A DNA stretch of 64,000 nt from Hydractinia symbiolongicarpus (Eukaryota; Cnidaria; Hydrozoa; Anthoathecata; Hydractiniidae): contig NC_079881.1 in assembly GCF_029227915.1 (NCBI RefSeq), forward strand, positions 24,467,501 to 24,531,500, in the 5' to 3' direction. A model generated the notes under the pieces. That model was not told the origin of the DNA and searched no databases. It saw nothing but the letters and a program-made list of their open reading frames with translations. Both the position numbers and the translations under genes were made by a program. Below are positions 53,101-64,000 of the stretch, in pieces; within the stretch, counting starts at the first letter, position 1; each line of letters begins with the position of its first letter.

Positions 53101-56100
53101 TCTTCAGCGCGCGATAACGGCTAGGATTGGTCCCACAGTAAAAAATGACTTATTTATCTGAATTTTTAAATGAAGCGCTACCACAGGGTCCAGTGTAAAC
53201 GCTGAGTTCCGGCAATCATGTGGAGTTAAGAAGAATGTTACTTCTTGGAGTCCAATTGGCTCATTTATCACATTTATAAGGTCAAAGTCAAAAATCAATT
53301 CAATTAAGTCCCACAGTCAAACGTTTCACTGTTAAAAGCGATGCAACCTAGTAACATCCGAACACTATCGCTAAATGCATGTTGGTACGAATATGTGACG
53401 CAGCCGTTCTAACTCAAACGGATTTATACCGCTAGAAAGTCAATGAAATGTAGTTTTGGAAACTAATCCTATTTATTCAGCGCGAGCTGACGGCCAGGAT
53501 TGGTCCCACAGTAAACAATTACTTATTTATTTAAATTCTTAAATGAAGCGCTACCACAGCGCCCAGTGTAATCGCTAAATTCCAGCAATCATGTCGAATT
53601 AAGAAGAATGTTATTCCTTGGAGTCCAATTGGCTCATTTATCACGTTTATAAGGTCAAAGTTCAAAGTTACTTCAATTAAATCCCAGAGTCAATCGTTTC
53701 ACTGTTAAAAGCGATCCAACCTTGTAATTGCCGAATAATATCGCCAAACACATGTTGGTATGAATATGTGACGCGACTGTTGTAATTCAAACGGACTGAT
53801 ACCATTAGAAATTCATTGAAATATAGTTTTTTAAACTGTCTCAATTTCTTCAGCGCGCGATAACTGCTAGGATTGGTCCCACAGTAAAAAATGACTTATT
53901 TATTTAAATTCTTAAATGAAGCGCTACCACAGCGCCCACTGTAATCGCTGAGTTCCGGCAATCATGTCAATATAAGAAGAATGTTTTATTCTTGGAGTCC
54001 AGTTGGCTCACTTATCACATTTATAAGGTCACAGTCCAATGTTAGTCCAATTACGTTACACAGTCAATCGCTTCACTGTTAAAGGCGATATAACTTAGTA
54101 ATATCGGGAAAATATAACTAAATACATGTTGGTACGAATATGTGACGCAACCGTTGTAACTCAAACAGACCGACACCTTTAGAAATTCATTGAAATAAAG
54201 TTTTTTAAACTGTCTCAATTTCTTCAGCGCGCGATAACTGCTAGGATTGGTCCCACAGTAGAAAATGACTTATTTATTTAAATTCTTAAATGAAGCGCTA
54301 CCAAGGCGCCCAGTGTAATCGCCGAGTTCCGGCAATCATGTCAAATTAAGAAGAATGTTTTATTCTTGGAGTCCAGTTGGCTCATTTATCACATTTATAA
54401 GGTCACAATCCAATGTTAGTCCAACTAAGTAACACAGTCAATCGCTTCACTGTTAAAAGCAATATAACTTAGTAATATCGGGAAAATATAACTAAATACA
54501 TGTTGGTACGAATATGTGACGCAACCGTTGTAACTCAAACGGATTGATACCGCCAAAAAGTCATTGAAATGGAGTTTTTGAGAATGTCTCTATTTCTTCA
54601 GCGCGCGATAACGGCTAGGTTGGTCCCACAGTAAAAAATGACTTATTTATCTGAATTTTTAAATGAAGCGCTACCACAGGGTCCAGTGTAAACGCTGAGT
54701 TCCGGCAATCATGTGGAGTTAAGAAGAATGTTACTTCTTGGAGTCCAATTGGCTCATTTATCACATTTATAAGGTCAAAGTCAAAAATCAATTCAATTAA
54801 GTCCCACAGTCAAACGTTTCACTGTTAAAAGCGATGCAACCTAGTAACATCCGAACACTATCGCTAAATGCATGTTGGTACGAATATGTGACGCAGCCGT
54901 TCTAACTCAAACGGATTTATACCGCTAGAAAGTCAATGAAATGTAGTTTTGGAAACTAATCCTATTTATTCAGCGCGAGCTGACGGCCAGAATTGGTCCT
55001 ACAGTAAATAATTACTTATTTATTTAAATTCTTAAATGAAGCGCTACCACAGCGCCCAGTGTAATCGCTAAATTCCAGCAATCATGTCGAATTAAGAAGA
55101 ATGTTATTCCTTGGAGTCCAATTTGCTCATTTATCACGTTTATAAGGTCAAAGTTCAAAGTTACTTCAATTAAATCCCAGAGTCAATCGTTTCACTGTTA
55201 AAAGCGATCCAACCTTGTAATTGCCGAATAATATCGCCAAACACATGTTGGTATGAATATGTAACGCGACTGTTGTAACTCAAACGGACTGATACCATTA
55301 GAAATTCATTAAAATATAGTTTTTTAAACTGTCTCAATTTCTTCAGCGCGCGATAACTGCTAGGATTGGTCCCACAGTAAAAAATGACTTATTTATTTAA
55401 ATTCTTAAATGAAGCGCTACCACAGCGCCCAGTGTAATCGCTGAGTTCCGGCAATCATGTCAATATAAGATGAATGTTTTATTCTTGGAGTCCAGTTGGC
55501 TCACTTATCACATTTATAAGGTCACAGTCCAATGTTAGTCCAATTACGTTACACAGTCAATCGCTTCACTGTTAAAGGCGATATAACTTAGTAATATCGG
55601 GAAAATATAACTAAATACATGTTGGTACGAATATGTGACGCAACCGTTGTAACTCAAACGGACTGATACCATTAGAAATTCATTGAAATAAAGTTTTTTA
55701 AACTGTCTCAATTTCTTCAGCGCGCGATAACTGCTAGGATTGGTCCCACAGTAGAAAATGACTTATTTATTTAAATTCTTAAATGAAGCGCTACCACGGC
55801 GCCCAGTGTAATCGCCGAGTTCCGGCAATCATGTCAATATAAGAAGAATGTTTTATTCTTGGAGTCCAGTTGGCTCACTTATCACATTTATAAGGTCAAA
55901 GTTCAAAGTTACTTCAATTAAATCCCAGAGTCAATCGTTTCACTGTTAAAAGCGATCCAACCTTGTAATTGCCGAATAATATCGCCAAACACATGTTGGT
56001 ATGAATATGTGACGCAACTGTTGTAACTCAAACACACTGATACCATTAGAAATTCATTGAAATATAGTTTTTTAAACTGTCTCAATTTCTTCAGCGCGCG

Positions 56101-57170
56101 ATAACTGCTAGGATTGGTCCCACAGTAAAAAATGACTTATTTATTTAAATTCTTAAATGAAGCGCTACCACAGCGCCCAGTGTAATCGCTAAATTCCAGC
56201 AATCATGTCGAATTAAGAAGAATGTTATTCCTTGGAGTCCAATTGGCTCATTTATCACGTTTATAAGGTCAAAGTTCAAAGTTACTTCAATTAAATCCCA
56301 GAGTCAATCGTTTCACTGTTAAAAGCGATCCAACCTTGTAATTGCCGAATAATATCGCCAAACACATGTTGGTATGAATATGTGACGCAACTGTTGTAAC
56401 TCAAACGGACTGATACCATTAGAAATTCATTGAAATATAGTTTTTTAAACTGTCTCAATTTCTTCAGCGCGGGATAACTGCTAGGATTGGTCCCACAGTA
56501 AAAAATGACTTATTTATTTAAATTCTTAAATGAAGCGCTACCACAGCGCCCAGTGTAATCGCTAAATTCCAGCAATCATGTCAAATTAAGAAGAATGTTA
56601 TTCCTTGGAGTCCAATGGGCTCATTTATCACATTTAAAGGCCACACTCCAGAATCAGTTCAACTAAGTCCCAGAGTCAATCTTTTCATTGTTAAAAGCGA
56701 TACAACTTAGTAATATCGAAAGAAAATCACTAAATTCATGTTGGTGCGAATATGTGACGCAACTGCTGTAACTCAAACGGATTGACACTGTTAAAAAGTC
56801 AATGAAGTGTAGTTTTTGAAACTATCTCTATTTCTTCAGCGCGAACTAACGGCTACGATTGGTCCCACAGTAAGAACAAGACTTATTTATCTAAATTTTT
56901 AAATAAAGCGCCACCACAGAGCCTAGTGTAATCGCTGAATTCCAGCAATCATGTCGAATTAAGAAGAATGTTATTCCTTGGAGTCCAATTGGCTCATTTA
57001 TCACGTTTATAAGGTCACAGTTCAAAGTTACTTCAATTAAATCCCAGAGTCAATCGTTTCACTGTTAAAAGCGATCCAACCTAGTAATTCCCGAATAATA
57101 TCGCCAAACACATGTTGGTATGAATATGTGACGCAACCGTTGTAACTCAAACGGACTGATACCATTAGAA
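53101..57170 (+). repeat. 4-mer duplication (1,493 bp) and single-monomer duplication
   Basis: Monomers start at 53298, 53671, 54045, 54419, 54791, 55164, 55538, 55912, 56285, 56657 and 57031, with types D, C, B, B, D, C, B, C, C, E, C. Leaders 53298, 53671 and 54045 recur at 54791, 55164 and 55538 (offset 1,493 bp). They share CTAAATGCATGTTGG and GGAAACTAATCC, which I do not see together elsewhere. The C monomers at 55912 and 56285 are adjacent near-identical copies. The E and C monomers at 56657 and 57031 resemble those at 52551 and 52925. No gene is present. Confidence 0.82.
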
Positions 57171-59037
57171 ATTCATTTAAATAAAGTTTTTTAAACTGTC
57201 TCAATTTCTTCAGCGCGCGATAACTGCTAGGATTGGTCCCACAGTAGAAAATGACTTATTTATTTAAATTCTTAAATGAAGCGCTACCACGGCGCCCAGT
57301 GTAATCGCCGAGTTCCGGCAATCATGTGAAATTAAGAAGAATGTTTTATTCTTGGAGTCCAGTTGGCTCATTTATCACATTTATAAGGTCACAATCCAAT
57401 GTTAGTCCAATTAAGTTACACAGTCAATCGCTTCACTGTTAAAAGCGATATAACTTAGTAATATCGGGAAAATATAACTAAATACATGTTGCTACGAATA
57501 TGTCACGCAACCGTTGTAACTCAAACGGATTGATACCGCCAAGAAGTCATTGAAATGGAGTTTTTGAGAATGTCTCTATTCCTTCAGCGCGCGATAACGG
57601 CTAGGATTGGTCCCACAGTAAAAAATGACTTATTTATCTGAATTTTTAAATGAAGCGCTACCACAGGGTCCAGTGTAAACGCTGAGTTCCGGCAATTATG
57701 TGGAGTTAAGAAGAATGTTACTTCTTGGAGTCCAATTGGCTCATTTATCACATTTATAAGGTCAAAGTCAAAAATCAATTCAATTAAGTCCCACAGTCAA
57801 ACGTTTCACTGTTAAAAGCGATGCAACCTAGTAACATCCGAACACTATCGCTAAATACATGTTGGTACGAATATGTGACGCAGCGGTTCTAACTCAAACG
57901 GATTTATACCGCTAGAAAGTCAATAAAATGTAGTTTTGGAAACTGTTCCTATTTATTCAGCGCGAGCTAACGGCCAGGATTGGTCCCACTTTAAGAAATG
58001 ATTTATTTATCTAAATTTTTAAATGAAACGCTTCCACAGCGCCCAGTGTAATCGCTAAATTCCAGTAATCATGTCGAATTAAGAAGAATGTTATTCCTTG
58101 GAGTCCAATTGGCTCATTTATCACATTTATAAGGTCAAAGTCCAAAATCAGTCCAATTAAGTCCCACATTCAAACATTTCACTGTTAAAAGCGATCCAAC
58201 CTAGTAATTCCCGAATAAAATCGCCAAATACATGTTGGTATGAATATGTGACGCAACCGTTGTAACTCAACCGGACTGATAGCATTAGAAATTCATTGAA
58301 ATGTAGTTTTTTAAACTGTCTCAATTTCTTCAGCGCGCGATAACTGCTAGGATTGGTCCCACAGTAAAAAATGACTCATTTATTTAAATTCTTAAATAAA
58401 GCGCTACCACAGCGCCCAGTGTAATCGCTGAGTTCCGGCAATCATGTCAAATTAAGAAGAATGGTTTATTCTTGGAGTCCAATTGGCTCACTTATCACAT
58501 TTATAAGGTCACAGTCCAATGTTAGTCCAATTAAGTTACACAGTCAATCGCTTCACTGTTAAAAGCGATATAACTTAGTAATATCGGGAAAATATAACTA
58601 AATACATGTTGGTACAAATATGTGACGCAACCGTTGCAACTCAAACGGATTTATACCGCTAGAAATTCCATGAAATGTAGTTTTGGAAACTGTTCCTATT
58701 TATTCAGCGCGAGCTAACGGCCAGGATTGGTCCCACAGTAAGAAATGATTTATTTATCTAAATTTTTAAATGAAACGCTACCACAGCGCCCAGTGTAATC
58801 GCTAAATTCCAGTAATCATGTCGAATTAAGAAGAATGTTATTCCTTGGAGTCCAATTGGCTCATTTATCACGTTTATAAGGTCAAAGTTCAAAGTTACTT
58901 CAATTAAATCCCAGAGTCAATCGTTTCACTGTTAAAAGCGATCCAACCTTGTAATTGCCGAATAATATCGCCAAACACATGTTGGTATGAATATGTGACG
59001 CAACCGTTGTAACTCAAACGGACTGATACCATTAGAA
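57171..59037 (+). repeat. 5-monomer higher-order repeat, copy 1 (1,867 bp)
   Basis: Leaders inside are 57405 (B), 57778 (D), 58151 (A), 58525 (B) and 58898 (C). The unit recurs immediately to the right at an offset of 1,867 bp. Shared private variants include CATTTAAATAAAG near 57173 and 59040, CATGTTGCTACG near 57486 and 59353, GGCAATTATGTGG near 57692 and 59559, and CCCACTTTAAG near 57985 and 59852. Similarity extends about 70 bases further left. Minus-strand stop-free stretches near 57584 and 59451 are the D-associated monomer segment and are not genes. Confidence 0.9.
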
Positions 59038-60904
59038 ATTCATTTAAATAAAGTTTTTTAAACTGTCTCAATTTCTTCAGCGCGCGATAACTGCTAGGAT
59101 TGGTCCCACAGTAGAAAATGACTTATTTATTTAAATTCTTAAATGAAGCGCTACCACGGCGCCCAGTGTAATCGCCGAGTTCCGGCAATCATGTGAAATT
59201 AAGAAGAATGTTTTATTCTTGGAGTCCAGTTGGCTCATTTATCACATTTATAAGGTCACAATCCAATGTTAGTCCAATTAAGTTACACAGTCAATCGCTT
59301 CACTGTTAAAAGCGATATAACTTAGTAATATCGGGAAAATATAACTAAATACATGTTGCTACGAATATGTCACGCAACCGTTGTAACTCAAACGGATTGA
59401 TACCGCCAAGAAGTCATTGAAATGGAGTTTTTGAGAATGTCTCTATTCCTTCAGCGCGCGATAACGGCTAGGATTGGTCCCACAGTAAAAAATGACTTAT
59501 TTATCTGAATTTTTAAATGAAGCGCTACCACAGGGTCCAGTGTAAACGCTGAGTTCCGGCAATTATGTGGAGTTAAGAAGAATGTTACTTCTTGGAGTCC
59601 AATTGGCTCATTTATCACATTTATAAGGTCAAAGTCAAAAATCAATTCAATTAAGTCCCACAGTCAAACGTTTCACTGTTAAAAGCGATGCAACCTAGTA
59701 ACATCCGAACACTATCGCTAAATACATGTTGGTACGAATATGTGACGCAGCGGTTCTAACTCAAACGGATTTATACCGCTAGAAAGTCAATAAAATGTAG
59801 TTTTGGAAACTGTTCCTATTTATTCAGCGCGAGCTAACGGCCAGGATTGGTCCCACTTTAAGAAATGATTTATTTATCTAAATTTTTAAATGAAACGCTT
59901 CCACAGCGCCCAGTGTAATCGCTAAATTCCAGTAATCATGTCGAATTAAGAAGAATGTTATTCCTTGGAGTCCAATTGGCTCATTTATCACATTTATAAG
60001 GTCAAAGTCCAAAATCAGTCCAATTAAATCCCACATTCAAACATTTCACTGTTAAAAGCGATCCAACCTAGTAATTCCCGAATAAAATCGCCAAATACAT
60101 GTTGGTATGAATATGTGACGCAACCGTTGTAACTCAACCGGACTGATAGCATTAGAAATTCATTGAAATGTAGTTTTTTAAACTGTCTCAATTTCTTCAG
60201 CGCGCGATAACTGCTAGGATTGGTCCCACAGTAAAAAATGACTCATTTATTTAAATTCTTAAATAAAGCGCTACCACAGCGCCCAGTGTAATCGCTGAGT
60301 TCCGGCAATCATGTCAAATTAAGAAGAATGGTTTATTCTTGGAGTCCAATTGGCTCACTTATCACATTTATAAGGTCACAGTCCAATGTTAGTCCAATTA
60401 AGTTACACAGTCAATCGCTTCACTGTTAAAAGCGATATAACTTAGTAATATCGGGAAAATATAACTAAATACATGTTGGTACAAATATGTGACGCAACCG
60501 TTGCAACTCAAACGGATTTATACCGCTAGAAAGTCCATGAAATGTAGTTTTGGAAACTGTTCCTATTTATTCAGCGCGAGCTAACGGCCAGGATTGGTCC
60601 CACAGTAAGAAATGATTTATTTATCTAAATTTTTAAATGAAACGCTACCACAGCGCCCAGTGTAATCGCTAAATTCCAGTAATCATGTCGAATTAAGAAG
60701 AATGTTATTCCTTGGAGTCCAATTGGCTCATTTATCACGTTTATAAGGTCAAAGTTCAAAGTTACTTCAATTAAATCCCAGAGTCAATCGTTTCACTGTT
60801 AAAAGCGATCCAACCTTGTAATTGCCGAATAATATCGCCAAACACATGTTGGTATGAATATGTGACGCAACCGTTGTAACTCAAACGGACTGATACCATT
60901 AGAA
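59038..60904 (+). repeat. 5-monomer higher-order repeat, copy 2 (1,867 bp)
   Basis: Leaders are 59272 (B), 59645 (D), 60018 (A), 60392 (B) and 60765 (C). The copy is nearly identical to copy 1. Differences noticed are TTAAGTCCCAC against TTAAATCCCAC near 60025 and AAATTCCATG against AAAGTCCATG near 60532. Similarity ends near 60904, where CATTTAAATAAAG of copy 1 is replaced by CATTCAAATATAG. Its A-B-C part is the first unit of the 3-mer run. Confidence 0.9.
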
Positions 60905-61136
60905 ATTCATTCAAATATAGTTTTTTAAACTGTCTCAATTTCTTCAGCGCGCGATAACTGCTAGGATTGGTCCGACAGTAAAAAATGACTTATTTATTCA
61001 AATTTTTAAATGAAGCGCTACCACAGCGCCCAGTGTAATCGCTGAGTTCCGGCAATCATGTCAAATTAAGAAGAATGTTATTTCTTGTAGTCAAACTGGC
61101 TCATTTATCACATTTATAAGGTCAAAGTCCAAATCA
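60018..61136 (+). repeat. 3-monomer higher-order repeat (A-B-C), copy 1 (1,119 bp)
   Basis: Leaders are 60018 (A), 60392 (B) and 60765 (C). The C monomer here has a new second half: after about 60970 it reads GTAAAAAATGACTTATTTATTCAAATTT and CTTGTAGTCAAACTGG. The C monomer at 58898 instead carries the form that leads into B. The new half leads directly into A rather than B. Leader A of this copy keeps four As (CCAAAATCAG). Later copies have three. Confidence 0.9.
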
Positions 61137-62255
61137 GTCCAATTAAGTCCCACATTCAAACATTTCACTGTTAAAAGCGATCCAACCTAGTAATTCCCGA
61201 ATAATATCGCCAAATACATGTTGGTATGAATATGTGACGCAACCGTTGTAACTCAACCGGACTGATAGCATTAGAAATTCATTGAAATGTAGTTTTTTAA
61301 ACTGTCTCAATTTCTTCAGCGCGCGATAACTGCTAGGATTGGTCCCACAGTAAAAAATGACTCATTTATTTAAATTCTTAAATAAAGCGCTACCACAGCG
61401 CCCAGTGTAATCGCTGAGTTCCGGCAATCATGTCAAATTAAGAAGAATGGTTTATTCTTGGAGTCCAATTGGCTCACTTATCACATTTATAAGGTCACAG
61501 TCCAATGTTAGTCCAATTAAGTTACACAGTCAATCGCTTCACTGTTAAAAGCGATATAACTTAGTAATATCGGGAAAATATAACTAAATACATGTTGGTA
61601 CAAATATGTGACGCAACCGTTGCAACTCAAACGGATTTATACCGCTAGAAAGTCAATGAAATGTAGTTTTGGAAACTGTTCCTATTTATTCAGCGCGAGC
61701 TAACGGCCAGGATTGGTCCTACAGTAAGAAATGATTTATTTATCTAAATTTTTAAATGAAACGCTACCACAGCGCCCAGTGTAATCGCTAAATTCCAGTA
61801 ATCATGTCGAATTAAGAAGAATGTTATTCCTTGGAGTCCAATTGGCTTATTTATCACGTTTATAAGGTCAAAGTTCAAAGTTACTTCAATTAAATCCCAG
61901 AGTCAATCGTTTCACTGTTAAAAGCGATCCAACCTTGTAATTGCCGAATAATATCGCCAAACACATGTTGGTATGAATATGTGACGCAACCGTTGTAACT
62001 CAAACGGACTGATACCATTAGAAATTCATTCAAATATAGTTTTTTAAACTGTCTCAATTTCTTCAGCGCGCGATAACTGCTAGGATTGGTCCCACAGTAA
62101 AAAATGACTTATTTATTCAATTTTTTAAATGAAGCGCTACCACAGCGCCCAGTGTAATCGCTGAGTTCCGGCAATCATGTCAAATTAAGAAGAATGTTAT
62201 TTCTTGTAGTCAAACTGGCTCATTTATCACATTTATAAGGTCAAAGTCCAAATCA
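61137..62255 (+). repeat. 3-monomer higher-order repeat (A-B-C), copy 2 (1,119 bp)
   Basis: Leaders are 61137 (A), 61511 (B) and 61884 (C). By eye I count about seven base differences from copy 3 over the whole unit, for example AGTCAATG against AGTCCATG, GGTCCTACAG against GGTCCCACAG, GGCTTATTT against GGCTCATTT and TCAATTTTTTAA against TCAAATTTTTAA. That is above 99 percent identity. Confidence 0.92.
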
Positions 62256-63374
62256 GTCCAATTAAATCCCACATTCAAACATTTCACTGTTAAAAGCGAT
62301 CCAACCTAGTAATTCCCGAATAATATCGCCAAATACATGTTGGTATGAATATGTGACGCAACCGTTGTAACTCAACCGGACTGATAGCATTAGAAATTCA
62401 TTGAAATGTAGTTTTTTAAACTGTCTCAATTTCTTCAGCGCGCGATAACTGCTAGGATTGGTCCCACAGTAAAAAATGACTCATTTATTTAAATTCTTAA
62501 ATAAAGCGCTACCACAGCGCCCAGTGTAATCGCTGAGTTCCGGCAATCATGTCAAATTAAGAAGAATGGTTTATTCTTGGAGTCCAATTGGCTCACTTAT
62601 CACATTTATAAGGTCACAGTCCAATGTTAGTCCAATTAAGTTACACAGTCAATCGCTTCACTGTTAAAAGCGATATAACTTAGTAATATCGGGAAAATAT
62701 AACTAAATACATGTTGGTACAAATATGTGACGCAACCGTTGCAACTCAAACGGATTTATACCGCTAGAAAGTCCATGAAATGTAGTTTTGGAAACTGTTC
62801 CTATTTATTCAGCGCGAGCTAACGGCCAGGATTGGTCCCACAGTAAGAAATGATTTATTTATCTAAATTTTTAAATGAAACGCTACCACAGCGCCCAGTG
62901 TAATCGCTAAATTCCAGTAATCATGTCGAATTAAGAAGAATGTTATTCCTTGGAGTCCAATTGGCTCATTTATCACGTTTATAAGGTCAAAGTTCAAAGT
63001 TACTTCAATTAAATCCCAGAGTCAATCGTTTCACTGTTAAAAGCGATCCAACCTTGTAATTGCCGAATAATATCGCCAAACACATGTTGGTATGAATATG
63101 TGACGCAACCGTTGTAACTCAAACGGACTGATACCAATAGAAATTCATTCAAATATAGTTTTTTAAACTGTCTCAATTTCTTCAGCGCGCGATAACTGCT
63201 AGGATTGGTCCAACAGTAAAAAATGACTTATTTATTCAAATTTTTAAATGAAGCGCTACCACAGCGCCCAGTGTAATCGCTGAGTTCCGGCAATCATGTC
63301 AAATTAAGAAGAATGTTATTTCTTGTAGTCAAACTGGCTCATTTATCACATTTATAAGGTCAAAGTCCAAATCA
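62256..63374 (+). repeat. 3-monomer higher-order repeat (A-B-C), copy 3 (1,119 bp)
   Basis: Leaders are 62256 (A), 62630 (B) and 63003 (C). The A leader reads AATTAAATCCC, as in copy 1, while copies 2 and 4 read AATTAAGTCCC. Its C monomer has the private variants ATACCAATAG and GGTCCAACAG. The mixed pattern of shared variants does not support a clean 6-monomer superperiod. Confidence 0.92.
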
Positions 63375-64000
63375 GTCCAATTAAGTCCCACATTCAAACA
63401 TTTCACTGTTAAAAGCGATCCAACCTAGTAATTCCCGAATAATATCGCCAAATACATGTTGGTATGAATATGTGACGCAACCGTTGTAACTCAACCGGAC
63501 TGATAGCATTAGAAATTCATTGAAATGTAGTTTTTTAAACTGTCTCAATTTCTTCAGCGCGCGATAACTGCTAGGATTGGTCCCACAGTAAAAAATGACT
63601 CATTTATTTAAATTCTTAAATAAAGCGCTACCACAGCGCCCAGTGTAATCGCTGAGTTCCGGCAATCATGTCAAATTAAGAAGAATGGTTTATTCTTGGA
63701 GTCCAATTGGCTCACTTATCACATTTATAAGGTCACAGTCCAATGTTAGTCCAATTAAGTTACACAGTCAATCGCTTCACTGTTAAAAGCGATATAACTT
63801 AGTAATATCGGGAAAATATAACTAAATACATGTTGGTACAAATATGTGACGCAACCGTTGCAACTCAAACGGATTTATACCGCTAGAAAGTCCATGAAAT
63901 GTAGTTTTGGAAACTGTTCCTATTTATTCAGCGCGAGCTAACGGCCAGGATTGGTCCCACAGTAAGAAATGATTTATTTATCTAAATTTTTAAATGAAAC
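63375..64000 (+). repeat. 3-monomer higher-order repeat (A-B-C), copy 4, cut by window end
   Basis: Leaders are 63375 (A) and 63749 (B). The B monomer is cut at 252 bp by the end of the window. The sequence still follows copies 2 and 3 without decay, so the 3-mer run continues beyond the window. This is the most homogeneous part of the region, together with the 12-mer and 13-mer pairs. Confidence 0.92.

Larger units (their letters stand above)
1..64000 (+). repeat. Satellite DNA array, ~373 bp monomer, about 172 head-to-tail copies
   Basis: A monomer of about 373 bp repeats without interruption through the whole window. Leader positions such as 4, 377, 750, 1123, 1496, 1868 and 2241 at the left, and 62256, 62630, 63003, 63375 and 63749 at the right, show spacing of 371-375 bp. 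Every monomer reads in the same direction. Landmarks present in nearly all copies are GTCCCACAG (usually twice), TTTCACTGTTAAAAGCG, CATGTTGGTACGAATATG, TTCAGCGCG and CAATCATGTC. No unique sequence, transposon or inverted block interrupts the array. Tandem, non-coding, AT-rich organisation of this kind is typical of eukaryotic centromeric or other heterochromatic satellites. The locus type is inferred, because nothing in the window shows CENP-A binding or chromosomal position. The family and the host clade are not recognised. Confidence 0.98.

Noticed and set aside
1-64000. CRISPR array (regularly spaced repeats)
   Set aside because: There are no distinct unique spacers. The entire 373 bp period is repeated, and related variants fill the whole unit.
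60018-64000. A 6-monomer superperiod in the right-hand 3-mer run, suggested by AATTAAATCCC in copies 1 and 3 against AATTAAGTCCC in copies 2 and 4
   Set aside because: Other variants, such as AGTCCATG and GGTCCTACAG, do not alternate, so the pattern rests on one site and is not a real period.
1-64000. Tribolium, Drosophila 359 bp or rye 380 bp satellites, considered because of the similar monomer length
   Set aside because: Only the length is similar. I cannot match the sequence words to any of these families from memory, so I do not assign the array to one.

Overview
The whole 64 kb window is one uninterrupted satellite DNA array. About 172 head-to-tail copies of an AT-rich monomer of about 373 bp run from the first base to the last, all in the same orientation. 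I found no gene, RNA gene, transposon, CRISPR array or unique spacer. The short open frames that appear are accidental stop-free stretches of the monomer. This is nuclear DNA of a eukaryote and looks like centromeric, pericentromeric or other constitutive heterochromatin. I do not recognise the satellite family and cannot name the clade. Both ends lie inside the array, so its true length and flanks are unknown.

Monomers are phased here on the short leader before the first GTCCCACAG motif; monomer 1 begins near base 4. Spacing is 371-375 bp almost everywhere. The main exceptions are a 324 bp monomer (5968-6291), a 32 bp partial monomer (29395-29426), a 368 bp monomer (30920-31287) and a 366 bp monomer (45467-45832). 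Inside the monomer, words recur in the same order about 195-220 bp apart, so the 373 bp unit looks like an old dimer of a sequence of about 180-195 bp. It also carries an alternating cluster of CCGTT and AACGG words and two other small dyads.

Layout: 1-6.2 kb holds older, partly scrambled 6-monomer and 8-monomer duplications. 6.2-14.9 kb holds two near-identical copies of a 12-monomer unit (4,469 bp). 14.9-21.6 kb is a mosaic of about 4-monomer duplications. At 21.6 kb new subfamilies appear, and 21.6-34 kb carries 4-mer, 3-mer, 2-mer and single-monomer duplications. 34,081-43,781 is two near-identical copies of a 13-monomer unit, with both junctions resolvable. 43.8-57.1 kb is built from overlapping 9-, 10-, 3- and 4-monomer duplications. 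57.1-60.9 kb holds two copies of a 5-mer (1,867 bp). From 60.0 kb to the end a 3-monomer unit (1,119 bp) is tandemly repeated and runs out of the window.

For the right half I label monomers by leader: A (GTCCAAAATCAGTCC), B (TCCAATGTTAGTCC), C (AAAGTTACTTCAATT), D (TCAAAAATCAATTC), E (CACTCCAGAATCAGTTC), F (CACTCCAAAATCAG), G (AGTCCAGAATCAGTTCG). No single higher-order repeat dominates. The window reads as a record of repeated unequal exchange and local amplification, most recent in the 12-mer, 13-mer, 5-mer and 3-mer blocks. Coordinates and offsets were worked out by eye from matching words, so block edges are usually good to tens of bases.
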